Positions 17,051 to 26,616 of a DNA stretch of 64,000 nucleotides are shown piece after piece (positions within the stretch are counted from its first letter, which is position 1; each line of letters begins with the position of its first letter). Under the pieces are notes generated by a model, which was given only the letters and a program-made list of their open reading frames with translations, did not search any database and was not told the DNA's origin. The DNA lies in the NCBI RefSeq assembly GCF_000260985.4, contig NC_017857.3:1798001-1862000 (forward strand). Reading direction: 5' to 3'. A program made the translations under genes and the position numbers. This DNA comes from Methylophaga nitratireducenticrescens. Its GTDB lineage: Bacteria > Pseudomonadota > Gammaproteobacteria > Nitrosococcales > Methylophagaceae.

Positions 17051-19075
17051 TTAAAATTCAATTTCATCAGGGATATTTTCAATTTCATCTGTTAATTCGT
17101 CTTTCATTGTCCGAAACTCATCTGCACCTTCTTCCGAATGAGATTGGTTAGAGAGCGTTCTGGGAAGTTCAGGTTGACTTGGTTTGTTTATTTTTCGTTT
17201 AGATTTATTTGGTCCTCCTTTGATATATCTGGCAGCTTTTGCCGGTAGTTTCTTTGTTCCTTTAGCTTGGGTGAATTCATCAATTTTGTTTTCAAGTGCC
17301 AATACCGCATCATGGTATTCATGGCGAGATAGGTTGGCTTTCTTGCGGTTATTCTTTTCTCTTAGCACAACTTTGTGATTGAAAAAGCTTCGGCCATGGG
17401 CGATCTTTTCTTTAGATTTAACCTCAAAAAATGTGTGATTGAGCTCATCAAAAACCCAAATCACGCCCACATCAGATTCAGACCACTTGAATTCGACGGT
17501 AGGGTTTTTACCATCATAATGAGACACGATTTGGTTTCTGTATCGAGACAGCCACTCATTGTTGAATGTGAGAGAGTTGAAGTGGACCCCGTCCGGTTGA
17601 ATACTAAAACGCTTTCTGCTGGACTTTGATAAACATAGTTTTACGTAGTCCTCTTCAAGTCCAGAACCTGCAAAACCATTCTTTTGTATTGAATTAGCCC
17701 ATAATTGATTAGGGGTATAACCATCCTTGTTAGGCGTTATATGCCGTAGAGTTACAATCCACTGTAAAAAAAGTTCTTTAAATTCATCAAACGATAAGTG
17801 AGGATAATCTAAGCCGTGTTTCTCTGGTTCGTATTTGTATACCTGACCGTTGTACTTGGAAAATAAACGTTTGTTTGTTTTACCAAACTCTCGCTCAACT
17901 TCAGCTTTATAAAAGGCCTGTCGGGGAGGCGAATAGCTAAGAGTAATACCTAATTCGATAGCAGCTTGTTCAAGATCTCGACCAAGAAAGTCCTTACCAT
18001 TGTCTAGGATTAATTCATCAGGGATCCCAAACATAGGCCACTGCCAAGTTGTATTGCCGCCCATTTCACTCATGATCTTTGGACTAATAGCCATCTTCAA
18101 CGCATTCATGACCGTGTCAGCATTTGGTGCGTATGGAGAAATCCAAAACCCCAGAATCGCCTCACTGTAACGATCAACTAACAGTGTTACCCATGGTCTT
18201 ACCAGCACACCTAAACCGAGATCGACATAAACATCTGCTTGTGTGTGATCTGCCTGGACAAGTTCAAGGTGTTTACTGACGATCGGTGACATTCTCTGGT
18301 GACGAGTCATTTTGTAGGCGTATTCATGGCTGAAACGCGAAGTTAAAACTTCGTATTTATCAAGTTTTTGAATGTGGCGACATAGCGTGTTATAACTCGG
18401 TGTGTCGATTAACTTCTGCCCGTTGGCACTACGCTGCCTATTTTCTAAATCAATTTTCGCAGCCATGAGCTCATGAACATTTCTGGCCGAACGGCGATGT
18501 TTATTCAAATAAACTGACTTAATAATTTCTTCAAGAAGCTCTAATTGCTCTGGACTCAATTTGGAATGAGTGTTGCCTGATGGCGATCTAATAAGGCTCA
18601 GGACATTCCCACCAGACTTTTGCCAATAGCGATACCAGCGTCTCACTGTAGCTTCGCTGGGGCTGTTTTTGATAGCTGTTCTATCAAGCTCGTGGCAGTT
18701 TTTTAGATATTTTTTGTGAGTTTGAATTACAAAATTAGTTACAGGTTTTTCAGAGAGTTTGCCTCCATTTCGCCGATAGGCATCCATTTCTGTCATATAA
18801 AAATGACGCATCAATACTTCATCAAGTTGATTTTCTGGAATAGTAGAGAGATTCACCTGAAAATTTGGCATTTCCCGGTAATAATCTGAGGTTTCATGCA
18901 GTTCAATTTTGTTTCGAAGAGATAAGTCATACAACTCATCTGCTGATAGATATTTGTCTACTCGACCTTTATGCGGAATCAACTTATATCTGCCGCCGGG
19001 ACCTTTCCCAGCACATGAATAAGTTTTGCCGTTTATTGAGAGACTTTCACCTTTTGAAAGACTTAAGCCAGCCAT
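17051..19075 (-). CDS. tnsB: TnsB/TniA family DDE transposase
   Basis: RNase H-fold transposase that binds the element ends and does strand transfer. The catalytic triad is readable: Asp276 (VQADHTQAD), Asp358 (LILDNGKDF) and Glu394 (KAEVEREFGKTN). N-terminal helix-turn-helix segments (about 80-260) and a C-terminal Mu-type beta domain (from about 500) surround the core; the acidic tail after 640 probably contacts TnsC. 674 aa is normal. It overlaps tnsA by 13 bases. Confidence 0.93.
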   Translation of the reverse strand: MAGLSLSKGESLSINGKTYSCAGKGPGGRYKLIPHKGRVDKYLSADELYDLSLRNKIELHETSDYYREMPNFQVNLSTIPENQLDEVLMRHFYMTEMDAYRRNGGKLSEKPVTNFVIQTHKKYLKNCHELDRTAIKNSPSEATVRRWYRYWQKSGGNVLSLIRSPSGNTHSKLSPEQLELLEEIIKSVYLNKHRRSARNVHELMAAKIDLENRQRSANGQKLIDTPSYNTLCRHIQKLDKYEVLTSRFSHEYAYKMTRHQRMSPIVSKHLELVQADHTQADVYVDLGLGVLVRPWVTLLVDRYSEAILGFWISPYAPNADTVMNALKMAISPKIMSEMGGNTTWQWPMFGIPDELILDNGKDFLGRDLEQAAIELGITLSYSPPRQAFYKAEVEREFGKTNKRLFSKYNGQVYKYEPEKHGLDYPHLSFDEFKELFLQWIVTLRHITPNKDGYTPNQLWANSIQKNGFAGSGLEEDYVKLCLSKSSRKRFSIQPDGVHFNSLTFNNEWLSRYRNQIVSHYDGKNPTVEFKWSESDVGVIWVFDELNHTFFEVKSKEKIAHGRSFFNHKVVLREKNNRKKANLSRHEYHDAVLALENKIDEFTQAKGTKKLPAKAARYIKGGPNKSKRKINKPSQPELPRTLSNQSHSEEGADEFRTMKDELTDEIENIPDEIEF

Positions 19076-19830
19076 GAGTCATTTCCGAAATGGACGGATT
19101 GGCTTTGAATTGGCAGATCCCAATCAATCAATAAGGCGCCATCTAAAATCATGCCCGCCAGCACTGCTCGCACTGAAGGGTAGGCTGAGGTTAATCTCAC
19201 TAGTTCATTGAAATCCATCGGCAATGAGCTGTTTAACCAAGTCTTTACATCATCAATCAGTCTTGTATGGGGAGAACCCTTACAAAAGCTGAGTAACAGT
19301 TTTGAATTATCAGTTCTGGTCGTGATGAGCTCCTGCTCTGTCAAAAGTGTATAGCTATATCCACGCTGCGCTGCGTATTGCTTCAATGCCGCGCAACGTG
19401 CCTTAAATTTTGGAGATTTAGTGTTATCGATATAGCGAATATCGATCAGTGCGTGCCCACTTTTTAAAGTCAACTCAAAATCCGGATAAACAGTTCTGAA
19501 CTTATCAAAAAAATACACGTTCACAGGATAAGGCTGAGTCTTATAGGAAAGAATTTCAGAGTAAGACTCAAAATATCTGCAGGCGTGTTTTTCAAGTGCA
19601 CTTTCAAAAGTCACCAACGCTTGATTAACTCTACTTGCGAAATAGCCAATAAAATGTGTTCTGAAACCCGAACGAAATACTTCCCTTGATACAGCCTGCT
19701 TGGTTAGCTTAGTTGGAATAAGGAGCTCACACGACGGATCATCCACAAATAGCGCATCAAACGCTTCGAGACGTGGCACATCTGGGGGGATTTCTGAATA
19801 ACCTAAGATTTTCTTTTTCGTTTCATTCAT
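19063..19830 (-). CDS. tnsA: TnsA-like endonuclease subunit with altered active site
   Basis: Partner of TnsB that cuts the 5' strands so the element moves by cut-and-paste. The PD-(D/E)xK core is visible: the Glu region YFESYSEILSYKTQPYPV, then YPDFELTL with the conserved Asp, then HALIDIRY where the usual (E/Q)-V-K should be. Thus the motif Lys is Arg and the preceding acid is Asp. No long TnsC-binding C-terminal domain is evident beyond about residue 170, but the length, 255 aa, is near Tn7 TnsA. The ATG at 19830 follows AAGG 12 bases upstream. Confidence 0.8.
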   Translation of the reverse strand: MNETKKKILGYSEIPPDVPRLEAFDALFVDDPSCELLIPTKLTKQAVSREVFRSGFRTHFIGYFASRVNQALVTFESALEKHACRYFESYSEILSYKTQPYPVNVYFFDKFRTVYPDFELTLKSGHALIDIRYIDNTKSPKFKARCAALKQYAAQRGYSYTLLTEQELITTRTDNSKLLLSFCKGSPHTRLIDDVKTWLNSSLPMDFNELVRLTSAYPSVRAVLAGMILDGALLIDWDLPIQSQSVHFGNDSWLA

Positions 19831-19845
19831 TTTTAATCAACCTTA

Positions 19846-19873
19846 TGTCTATACGTATGGACAAATATAGACA
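19846..19873. promoter_or_regulatory. TGTCTATA / TATAGACA inverted repeat upstream of tnsA
   Basis: TGTCTATA (19846-19853) and TATAGACA (19866-19873) are exact reverse complements with a 12-base spacer that holds a third related box, TGGACAAATA. This fills the 52-base gap before tnsA. It is either an operator for tnsABC-tniQ or part of a right-end TnsB site; in Tn7 the right end overlaps the tnsA promoter. Confidence 0.45.
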
Positions 19874-19882
19874 AATAAAAAG

Positions 19883-20890
19883 TTATTTCCTCAAAGCCAA
19901 TTTCAATAGTTCTTTCATAAAAGGTTCCGCTCCTGGTGAGTGATTAATTGCTGATGCGCTACGATGAATATAAAGCTCACCTGCTCTAACACCTATAATA
20001 CCGAACTTGGGATCAACTAATAATTCTGAAGATACAGCGTCTTTTTCTTGAAGTATAATCCAGCAATAGTCCACGTATGCTTCAGGTAAACTAGTTTCAA
20101 TGTTAGTTGCAGCATCAAATTCGTAATGTATTTCAAAAGTATGTATCTGGACTGGTGAGTCCAGCTTCAATTGAACTAGTGCTATTGCGTCATAAGTTAG
20201 ATTTTTTTGTTTATCATAAATTTTAGGATAGACATAACAACGAGCAGGGCTATTGACCTTAGTCCAAGAATGATTTTGCGATAGCACGAGAATGCTTTCA
20301 GCCTCAAAGCGATCAGCTTCATTTAAGCTAGCTACGAGTAGATCATCACCTCGTCCCCGGTTAGTTGCTCCTTGAAGGGCCGGACGATAAGCTTCCCAAG
20401 TTTGCTTGACTGAACGTATGGATGCTTTACCTGTAAGAATTTGTTCCGATAATTTAGTTGTAATGTCAGTAGGAGCCACACGTTCCAAACGTTCAAGAAT
20501 CTCTAATGCCTCAGCTGAGATAAAATCCGGAAGTTCTTCTAATTCACATAAAGTTTGATTATGTGATCTGAGTTTATTGTAATAGCTTCCAGCTTTTTTG
20601 TAACGCCAACATCTTGCTCTAGAGATATTGTAAGTGGTTGATATAAAGGACATCCATTCAGAAAAATTTGCAAATCCATAACGCCAGAGTTGATCGCGTT
20701 GAACTTTATCAATTACAGCAGCAAATGGCCCCCACAGTCTATCATCTAACTGGCTAACGGCTTTAGCAGTTATTTGAGGTAGGGTTTTCTCATTAATATC
20801 CATTTGTGTATCATATATCATGTTTGTCCATTCGTCAAGACTAAGATGAAAATTACGATTGGCTGTTAATACTGGACCATGTAGAGACAA
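19883..20890 (-). CDS. Unknown protein heading the Tn7-like operon
   Basis: Not recognised. 335 aa if the TTG at 20890 is used, which has TAGGAC seven bases upstream; an ATG at 20824 gives 313 aa. The N-terminal half is helical and rich in Trp/Tyr (DQLWRYGFANFSEWMSF, YNISRARCWRYKKAG), resembling a DNA-binding or partition-type helix bundle; the C-terminal half is beta-rich. It has no Walker or nuclease motif. Its position upstream of tnsA on the same strand suggests a transposition accessory or regulator, but it could equally be a neighbour outside the right end. Confidence 0.65.
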   Translation of the reverse strand: MSLHGPVLTANRNFHLSLDEWTNMIYDTQMDINEKTLPQITAKAVSQLDDRLWGPFAAVIDKVQRDQLWRYGFANFSEWMSFISTTYNISRARCWRYKKAGSYYNKLRSHNQTLCELEELPDFISAEALEILERLERVAPTDITTKLSEQILTGKASIRSVKQTWEAYRPALQGATNRGRGDDLLVASLNEADRFEAESILVLSQNHSWTKVNSPARCYVYPKIYDKQKNLTYDAIALVQLKLDSPVQIHTFEIHYEFDAATNIETSLPEAYVDYCWIILQEKDAVSSELLVDPKFGIIGVRAGELYIHRSASAINHSPGAEPFMKELLKLALRK

Positions 20891-20932
20891 GTAAAGTCCT
20901 AAAAAGGTATATATGACGTAAGAGCGGATTGA

Positions 20933-20952
20933 ATAGTTAGCAATTTAACTAT
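20933..20952. promoter_or_regulatory. Dyad in the divergent gap of two unknown genes
   Basis: ATAGTTA-GCAATT-TAACTAT is a perfect 7-bp dyad with a 6-base spacer in the 123-base gap between the 335-aa gene and the divergent 339-aa gene. It suggests a shared operator. Confidence 0.45.
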
Positions 20953-21013
20953 GATAAGCGGTGTATGAGATTGAACATAGTAATCATACCATGACCAGTT
21001 TAAGGTGGACTAA

Positions 21014-22033
21014 TTGCCAAATAATACGGTTAAATATATGAATGATGATAATAATAAAACCACTATTAACAATATAATAATAGATATTTTCAGGTACATG
21101 CATAATACTGAAAACATACCTGAAATCAATGATCAGATTTTAGAAATATATTATGAATCTGCAAACTTGAAAACTCATCGGCAAGATATTTCAGTAAGTG
21201 GTTACACAGGATTTACTCATGAAGATTTGAGTTTAATCTGGGAGGAGGTGCTAAGTAGGTTTAAAGAAAGTGTTGAGAATAAAAATTCTTCATTTTCTTT
21301 ACTGTTGTTCGACTATTTTACTGATATGGCAACGAACGATGAAGAGCATTCTAATCTGACTTCATTCTACTTATTAGTTAAACATACCAAATATCCGAAT
21401 GCTGTTTACAAAATAACTCCCTCGATGAATTCTGAAGTAGCGTTATCACATACCTTAAAAAGCCATGAGTTATGTCATTATAAATTCATACGCTACGATC
21501 TTTCTCTAGAAGACCAACTACATACGGATACCAAAAAGATTAGAGATATTCTTACTGAAGAAATACTTGATGACTATTTAGGTCAGGATAAAACAAGGCT
21601 ACTCTCTCAGTTATACAATAACTCTTGCCTTACAGAGTTAGTTGAGCTAAAAAAACTTAATGAACAATGTATTAATGAGGCCGGTGAGAAAGAATTCCAA
21701 TTTTTAGACCAATTTTTGTCAGCTACCCCTTTACCAGTGATTGAAATTTTGGCGAACGAAAATACAAATTTAACCAATCTTAAGCTTTATATGGATACTT
21801 CATCCCCTCTGTTAGCTACATTTATACTCGATTTTGAGGATGGCCCCATTCATATTAAAGTGAAAGATATTGTGGAATTACATCCAATGTCTTATCTTTA
21901 TTCGTCTTATTGGAATAAATTGTTGACATGCACAACTCCTTCACTTAAGAAAATTTATTTTGATGCGTTAACTCAGATGTACTACCGTGGTGAGATTAAT
22001 CTCAAATTAACTGTTGTTTCTCTACAAACATAG
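21014..22033 (+). CDS. Unknown protein, 339 aa, divergent from Tn7-like operon
   Basis: Not recognised. The TTG at 21014 has AAGGTGG (21002-21008) at good spacing; an ATG at 21038 is the alternative. The protein is acidic, soluble and AT-rich in codon use (long Asn/Ile/Lys runs near the N-terminus), unlike the genes to the right. A central segment SHTLKSHELCHYKFIRYDL could hold metal-binding His/Cys, but no known motif is complete. Low GC and isolation suggest cargo or recently acquired DNA. Confidence 0.6.
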   Translation: MPNNTVKYMNDDNNKTTINNIIIDIFRYMHNTENIPEINDQILEIYYESANLKTHRQDISVSGYTGFTHEDLSLIWEEVLSRFKESVENKNSSFSLLLFDYFTDMATNDEEHSNLTSFYLLVKHTKYPNAVYKITPSMNSEVALSHTLKSHELCHYKFIRYDLSLEDQLHTDTKKIRDILTEEILDDYLGQDKTRLLSQLYNNSCLTELVELKKLNEQCINEAGEKEFQFLDQFLSATPLPVIEILANENTNLTNLKLYMDTSSPLLATFILDFEDGPIHIKVKDIVELHPMSYLYSSYWNKLLTCTTPSLKKIYFDALTQMYYRGEINLKLTVVSLQT

Positions 22034-22289
22034 CAATACCTGATTTAACACAGTCCCGAAGTAAATTATTACTTGCATGAAAGCTCCGTCGCTTAGCTCA
22101 ACAGACACAGTCATAAATTTAATAAGAATTTAATGTGTGAGGACTAGTACTTCGGTGTTGGGGAATACACAAATACCACCTGTATATCCTAATAAACAAA
22201 AACCACATATAAAAACGACTATTAACTTAAATATTTTATCTGGCGGAGTCTGCCTCCTAGATAGTTCTGACTCTGAGTACGTTTCATCC

Positions 22290-22530
22290 GCAGCAGTTGC
22301 ACAGATTAGTGGCGCTAAAGATGTGCGCATGGAACAAGTGACCGGTTTGCCGATGTTATCAATTAATCCGCAGCGAGAACATCTGACCCTGCTGGGACTG
22401 GACATTGCAACCTTACAAAATGCCTAGCAAATGGTCATTGGCGGTCAGGATCTGGGGCTGATTTATGAGGGCGATAAACTCTTCCGGCTGGTGATGCGGC
22501 TCGATAAACAATTACGCCGAGATGTTGATT
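22290..22530 (+). pseudogene. Relic of an HME-RND pump gene (czcA/cusA family)
   Basis: The frame GAKDVRMEQVTGLPMLSIN ... HLTLLGLDIATLQ followed, after an in-frame TAG (22425-22427), by IGGQDLGLIYEGDKLFRL matches the periplasmic part of CzcA/CusA proteins (V-x-x-E-Q-V-T-G-L-P, then G-L-I-Y-E-G-D). Only about 80 codons remain out of over 1000. The ORF start upstream at 22137 is unrelated sequence. The fragment runs into the end of the convergent ATP-grasp gene. Confidence 0.8.
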
Positions 22531-22539
22531 CACATTCTT

Positions 22540-23817
22540 CTAACTTTGCTGCAAAAGTAGAGGTGCAAATCCACCACCCGGTGTACGTAAGTTGGTAGCT
22601 TGACCTCGATAAAGTCTTGCTGCAGCAAGTAATAATTCCCCTCGGTAGGTATACAATCGCACATCAACCTTAAGCATTTCACGTTCGTTATCAACCATCA
22701 CAACACGTTCTGAGGGTGGCACATAGGCCTGTGCAACATAATCACTTTCAAGAATACATGCAAATGTGCTTTTGGTCAGCTTGCTGCCGCGATAGACACC
22801 CTTGCTGCCATGACCTGCCACCGGTTTAAAAAACCACTGCCGCCGTTGTTGCCAGAGTGATTGCTCATCATGGGCGGTAACCTGAATGGTGTGGGGAATA
22901 CCCTTTTTTAAAAGTTCAGCATTTTCAGTACTTAACCCCCAATCTAGTAGAGTCTGCTGATCTGACATTAAGGCCAAGTTTCGCTTATCAGCAAATAGGG
23001 CGTGTGTATAAGGATTCGGGGTGATAACTGCTCCACATTCTAACCAAGCAAAACGCAAAGCAGCATGTTCAGGTGCATCTAGTCCAAAGTCGACCAGACG
23101 GTTGTAAACCAAATCGATTTTCTGGTTATCACCATACAAGACTCCTGATTCGTATTTGAGATCCGTTGGTGAAAGTATGACGGCATCAATGCCATGTTGG
23201 ATGAATAGCTGTTGCGCGAGTTTGAACTCCGGATAGAGATGTTGTTCTTCCGGTGCATCGTCGATGATTGCAATTCGCTCAGGTTGTCCGCTACCTCTCT
23301 GGGCCCGCCATTCACTTATAAATTGCGCAATGACTGCTTCATCGAAATCTTTTGCCCAAGACGCCTGTGTATTGCCGCTACAACATTTTAGTTGGGCGCG
23401 AGTCAGGATGGCATTAAGAAAAGCGCCACCGGCATTGGTATTGATTTCGATAAGACGAGGACCATCCTCACTGAGGTGGAAATCATAGCCCATAAAAGCG
23501 CCTACTGGACCGGGATTATGCCGTGCACTCTCAGGTGCCCAAGACATGATCTGTTGCTGATATTCTGCAAGTGAAGCAGCGGATTCGATTGCCTTAACAA
23601 TCGCCTGCATTTGTTCAAGATCAGAACTTGGAACAAAAATCGCGGCATTTGAGAAGAATTGGCGCATGCCCGAAGTAGACAGGATGCCTTCAGCGTTATC
23701 GCCCAATTGGTTGTTGAGATCGCGAATAATCGCTGACCAATCTAGAGTAACGCAGGTACAGTGATGGTTTAGCCGTTGTGATCTTGTCTGCTCTTGAGAA
23801 CTATCGATTTTTTTCAT
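22540..23817 (-). CDS. ATP-grasp-like protein of the copper island
   Basis: Probable ATP-dependent ligase or related enzyme, 425 aa. ATG at 23817 chosen: AGGAG lies 7 bases upstream; an in-frame TTG further up lacks this. Visible ATP-grasp features are FFKPVAGHGSKGVY (nucleotide Lys and Gly-rich loop), KVDVRLYTYRGELLLAAARL and RGQATNLRTPGGGF in the C-terminal half. The metal-type motif RLIEINTNAGGAF lies in the N-terminal half, before the ATP site, unlike the usual order, which suggests circular permutation. Substrate unknown. A broken second copy lies at 34984-35203. Confidence 0.7.
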   Translation of the reverse strand: MKKIDSSQEQTRSQRLNHHCTCVTLDWSAIIRDLNNQLGDNAEGILSTSGMRQFFSNAAIFVPSSDLEQMQAIVKAIESAASLAEYQQQIMSWAPESARHNPGPVGAFMGYDFHLSEDGPRLIEINTNAGGAFLNAILTRAQLKCCSGNTQASWAKDFDEAVIAQFISEWRAQRGSGQPERIAIIDDAPEEQHLYPEFKLAQQLFIQHGIDAVILSPTDLKYESGVLYGDNQKIDLVYNRLVDFGLDAPEHAALRFAWLECGAVITPNPYTHALFADKRNLALMSDQQTLLDWGLSTENAELLKKGIPHTIQVTAHDEQSLWQQRRQWFFKPVAGHGSKGVYRGSKLTKSTFACILESDYVAQAYVPPSERVVMVDNEREMLKVDVRLYTYRGELLLAAARLYRGQATNLRTPGGGFAPLLLQQS

Positions 23818-23999
23818 TGATTCTCCTCTGTCGGAAAACGTTATATTAATGTCCAACGGTTAACTTTAAATCATAGGTGTTTAGTTTGATTAGTGACCGT
23901 TATTGCAATCTTTACCAGCCTGCTTAAAGCCCCTTTGTTGGACGTCCTCTATAGTTTAAACAGGATGAACATTCTGCCTGAGGCTTCCATAATCCTTGT

Positions 24000-24135
24000 A
24001 ATAAGCAAAGGAAATCGTGAACACAAAAGAATAATTAACAAAGGCAGGTAGGGCAGAATATAGTTCGTATGCTCTACAAACGGTAAAAAAATGCCACTCC
24101 AATAAGTAAAAGTGTTGAAGCTGCGTGAAGCTTTA
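24000..24135 (-). pseudogene. Frameshifted DUF2933 gene relic
   Basis: Read on the minus strand, one frame gives LHAASTLLLIGVAFFY and the next gives EHTNYILPYLPLLIILLCS. Together they match the intact DUF2933 protein at 37654-37935 (SLHGMATLILIGVALYF then DHSAHILPYLPFLIILLC). A frameshift separates the halves and neither end is preserved. It lies in the 392-base gap before copS; nothing else was seen there. Confidence 0.75.
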
Positions 24136-24209
24136 TCTAGTATCTGAAATTGTTAATCACATTATATTTAATGTCGCTGATAGGAATAACCACCGACATA
24201 TCCCAACCA

Positions 24210-25622
24210 TCATTGAATAGCTTTAATCGTCGTGGGTAAATAGATGATGAATGCAGTCTTATCGCTTTTAGATGTGACTTCTACCCGCCCACCATGGGCA
24301 TCAATAATAGAACGAGCAATGGCGAGACCAAGACCGGCACCTTCACCTTGTCTTGACCTAGAAGGATTTGCTCGATAAAAACGGTCAAAGAGATATGGCA
24401 AATGTTCAACTGGAATTTCAGGCCCAGGATTCTCAACTGTCAGGGAAACCTCGTTGTCTGAGAGATTTTTCAGTCGAACTAGTACTGATCCCCCAGATTT
24501 CGTATAACGAATGGCGTTGGAAAGTAGATTAGAAATTGCTCTGCGTAACATGGCTTTATCGCCTTGAATTTGCTGCACCTGACCTTCCAAGCTTAGTACT
24601 ATATTTTTGTCCTCTGCTAAAGCTTCAAAAAAGCCAAATAATTTACTGACTTCATCGGATAAATCCAGCGGTGTTTGCTCAAGTTTGATTAAACCGTGGT
24701 CACTTTTTGCTAACCACAATATATCATTAATCATCTTTGCCAAACGTTCTTGTTCTTCCAAATTTGAGTACAATAATTCACGGTATTCTTCGAGTGTTCT
24801 GGATTTGCCTAAGCCTACCTGTGTCTGGATGATGAGATTAGTCAGAGGCGTTCGTAGCTCATGTGCAATATCGGCTGAAAAATGTGATAGCTGATTAAAG
24901 CTATCCTCTAGTCGACCTATCATGTGGTTGAATGAAGTCACCAAGTCCTGTAATTCCGATGGGACAAAAGATGGGGCAAGTCGCATATCTAGACGATCTG
25001 CTTGTATGTCACCCATTTTGTTCGAAAGTCTTCTTATTGGTGCGTGCGCTTTGTGCACGCCATACCAAGCAGCCAACAGGGTAACGGCCCAAGTAAGGAC
25101 CATTATTAACCATAGCGTTAGACGAAATTTATGGAGAAATTGAAGGTGAAAGCCAATATCGATGGCAGTAATAACCAAGTAGTTATGACCCGCTATCGCA
25201 TTGTGCGTGAGGACACCCCGAAATGTCTTATCGTCCGCATGCCAGACTTGTAGGTTACCGGCACTAATTTCTGTAACGTGGCGAAGGCTGTCCTTCACTA
25301 TTGAAAGGTTTGCGCCGGCACTTTCGAAAACCACCTTATCTTGTTGATTACGTACTTGATAATAGACGCCATGATGTCCAGAGACAGCACCGAACAGCGC
25401 TTTACTAAGTTGTAAATTGCTGTCGTTATTATTTCGCAATACGTCTATGACAGCCTTATTAATAACGGCAACTTCTTCTGCATCCTGTTCAGCAAAATGG
25501 CGTTCGACCGCATTCAGTACAAGGATGCCAATTAAAAGTAAGCTTAAACCTACAGATGCGCCAACGAAAAACATTACCCTTGCAGCGAGCGAAAGGGGTT
25601 TTTGATTATAAGGCTTCATCAA
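24210..25622 (-). CDS. copS: Heavy-metal sensor histidine kinase CopS/CusS
   Basis: Inner-membrane sensor kinase, 470 aa. Two membrane segments (about 14-36 and 168-188) flank a roughly 130-residue periplasmic sensor; HAMP at about 190-242; phospho-acceptor His254 ([12 protein letters not shown]); ATPase motifs [10 protein letters not shown] (N-box) and [10 protein letters not shown]. The layout is that of the CusS/IrlS heavy-metal kinase family. Its start overlaps copR by 17 bases. By context it senses periplasmic copper or silver. Confidence 0.93.
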   Translation of the reverse strand: MMKPYNQKPLSLAARVMFFVGASVGLSLLLIGILVLNAVERHFAEQDAEEVAVINKAVIDVLRNNNDSNLQLSKALFGAVSGHHGVYYQVRNQQDKVVFESAGANLSIVKDSLRHVTEISAGNLQVWHADDKTFRGVLTHNAIAGHNYLVITAIDIGFHLQFLHKFRLTLWLIMVLTWAVTLLAAWYGVHKAHAPIRRLSNKMGDIQADRLDMRLAPSFVPSELQDLVTSFNHMIGRLEDSFNQLSHFSADIAHELRTPLTNLIIQTQVGLGKSRTLEEYRELLYSNLEEQERLAKMINDILWLAKSDHGLIKLEQTPLDLSDEVSKLFGFFEALAEDKNIVLSLEGQVQQIQGDKAMLRRAISNLLSNAIRYTKSGGSVLVRLKNLSDNEVSLTVENPGPEIPVEHLPYLFDRFYRANPSRSRQGEGAGLGLAIARSIIDAHGGRVEVTSKSDKTAFIIYLPTTIKAIQ

Positions 25623-26298
25623 CGGGCTCTACGTCAAGTTTGTAACCCATACCGCGAACCGTATGGATAAGTTTCGGTTCAAAATCGTCATCAACTTTTG
25701 CTCGCAGGCGGCGTATTGCCACATCTATCACGTTGGTGTCAGAGTCAAAATTCATGTCCCATACCTGAGAGGCAATCAAAGAGCGTGGTAGAACCTCACC
25801 TTGGCGACGTGCCAATAACTCTAAAAGACAAAACTCTTTGTGGCTAAGATTTATTTTTTTACCTGCCCGCGTAACGCGATGCTTAGGTAAATCTAAAGTC
25901 AGATCTGCTACTTTAAGAAGCTCAGAAAAAGTTGAGGGACTGCCTCGGCGCAATAATGTTCTTATCCTTGCTAGAAGTTCGGCAAAGGCAAAGGGCTTAA
26001 CTAAATAGTCATCTGCGCCTAATTCTAGGCCTTTAACGCGATCATCCACCGTGTCACGAGCCGTGAGGAATAGTACCGGCGTTTGGCATTCTGCTTCACG
26101 TAACGACTGCAAGATCCGCCACCCGTCAACATCCGGCAACATAACATCCAGAACGATCAAATCAAACGCTTCTGTCATTGCCAAATGATGACCATCTAGG
26201 CCATTTCGAACAAGATTGACCTGAAACCCGGCCTCGCTTAGTCCTTTTTGTAAGTAGTCGCCTGTTTTTACCTCATCTTCCACTAATAATAATCGCAT
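25606..26298 (-). CDS. copR: OmpR-type copper response regulator CopR/CusR
   Basis: 230-aa regulator: receiver with phospho-acceptor Asp51 ([14 protein letters not shown]) and Lys ([11 protein letters not shown]), then a winged helix ([49 protein letters not shown]). This is the CopR/CusR subgroup of OmpR regulators. Divergent from the copper protein and copA/copB genes at 26617 onward; the box at 26371-26386 between them is a likely binding site, and the same box precedes the cus genes. Confidence 0.94.
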   Translation of the reverse strand: MRLLLVEDEVKTGDYLQKGLSEAGFQVNLVRNGLDGHHLAMTEAFDLIVLDVMLPDVDGWRILQSLREAECQTPVLFLTARDTVDDRVKGLELGADDYLVKPFAFAELLARIRTLLRRGSPSTFSELLKVADLTLDLPKHRVTRAGKKINLSHKEFCLLELLARRQGEVLPRSLIASQVWDMNFDSDTNVIDVAIRRLRAKVDDDFEPKLIHTVRGMGYKLDVEPVDEAL

Positions 26299-26370
26299 AG
26301 ACGAATACTCTCCCTAAATTATTTTCCAACAATGCTATTTGTTCAGAAATAACTACAGGATTACATAAGG

Positions 26371-26386
26371 ATTACGTTTTTGTAAT
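26371..26386. promoter_or_regulatory. Candidate CopR box in the copR-cop divergent region
   Basis: ATTAC-GTTTTT-GTAAT (minus strand ATTACAAAAACGTAAT) differs at one base from the box at 40868-40883 before the cus genes. An extra half-site ATTACAT precedes it at 26360-26366. It sits in the 318-base gap between copR and the copper gene cluster and could serve both directions. Confidence 0.7.
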
Positions 26387-26616
26387 GTCTAGGTCATCAA
26401 GGTGACAGAATCGTCCGGTTAATCTTCAAAGTAGGTTGATTTAATAGTTGAGCCAACGCTGGTCAAGCGGAAATCAAATTTAATTTATCGTGATGTTGGC
26501 TCATCCAATTAAATGTAGCTTAAGAGGCAATGACAAGATTTAACTATGTGTTGCCGCTAATAATTTTTGCTTTAATCAAGTTATTCATACTTTTAATACT
26601 ATTTAGGACTAACTTT

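Noticed and set aside
22137-22289. N-terminal 51 residues of the frame that contains the czcA relic
   Set aside because: Not similar to RND pumps; it is chance open sequence upstream of the relic, so the pseudogene was started at 22290.
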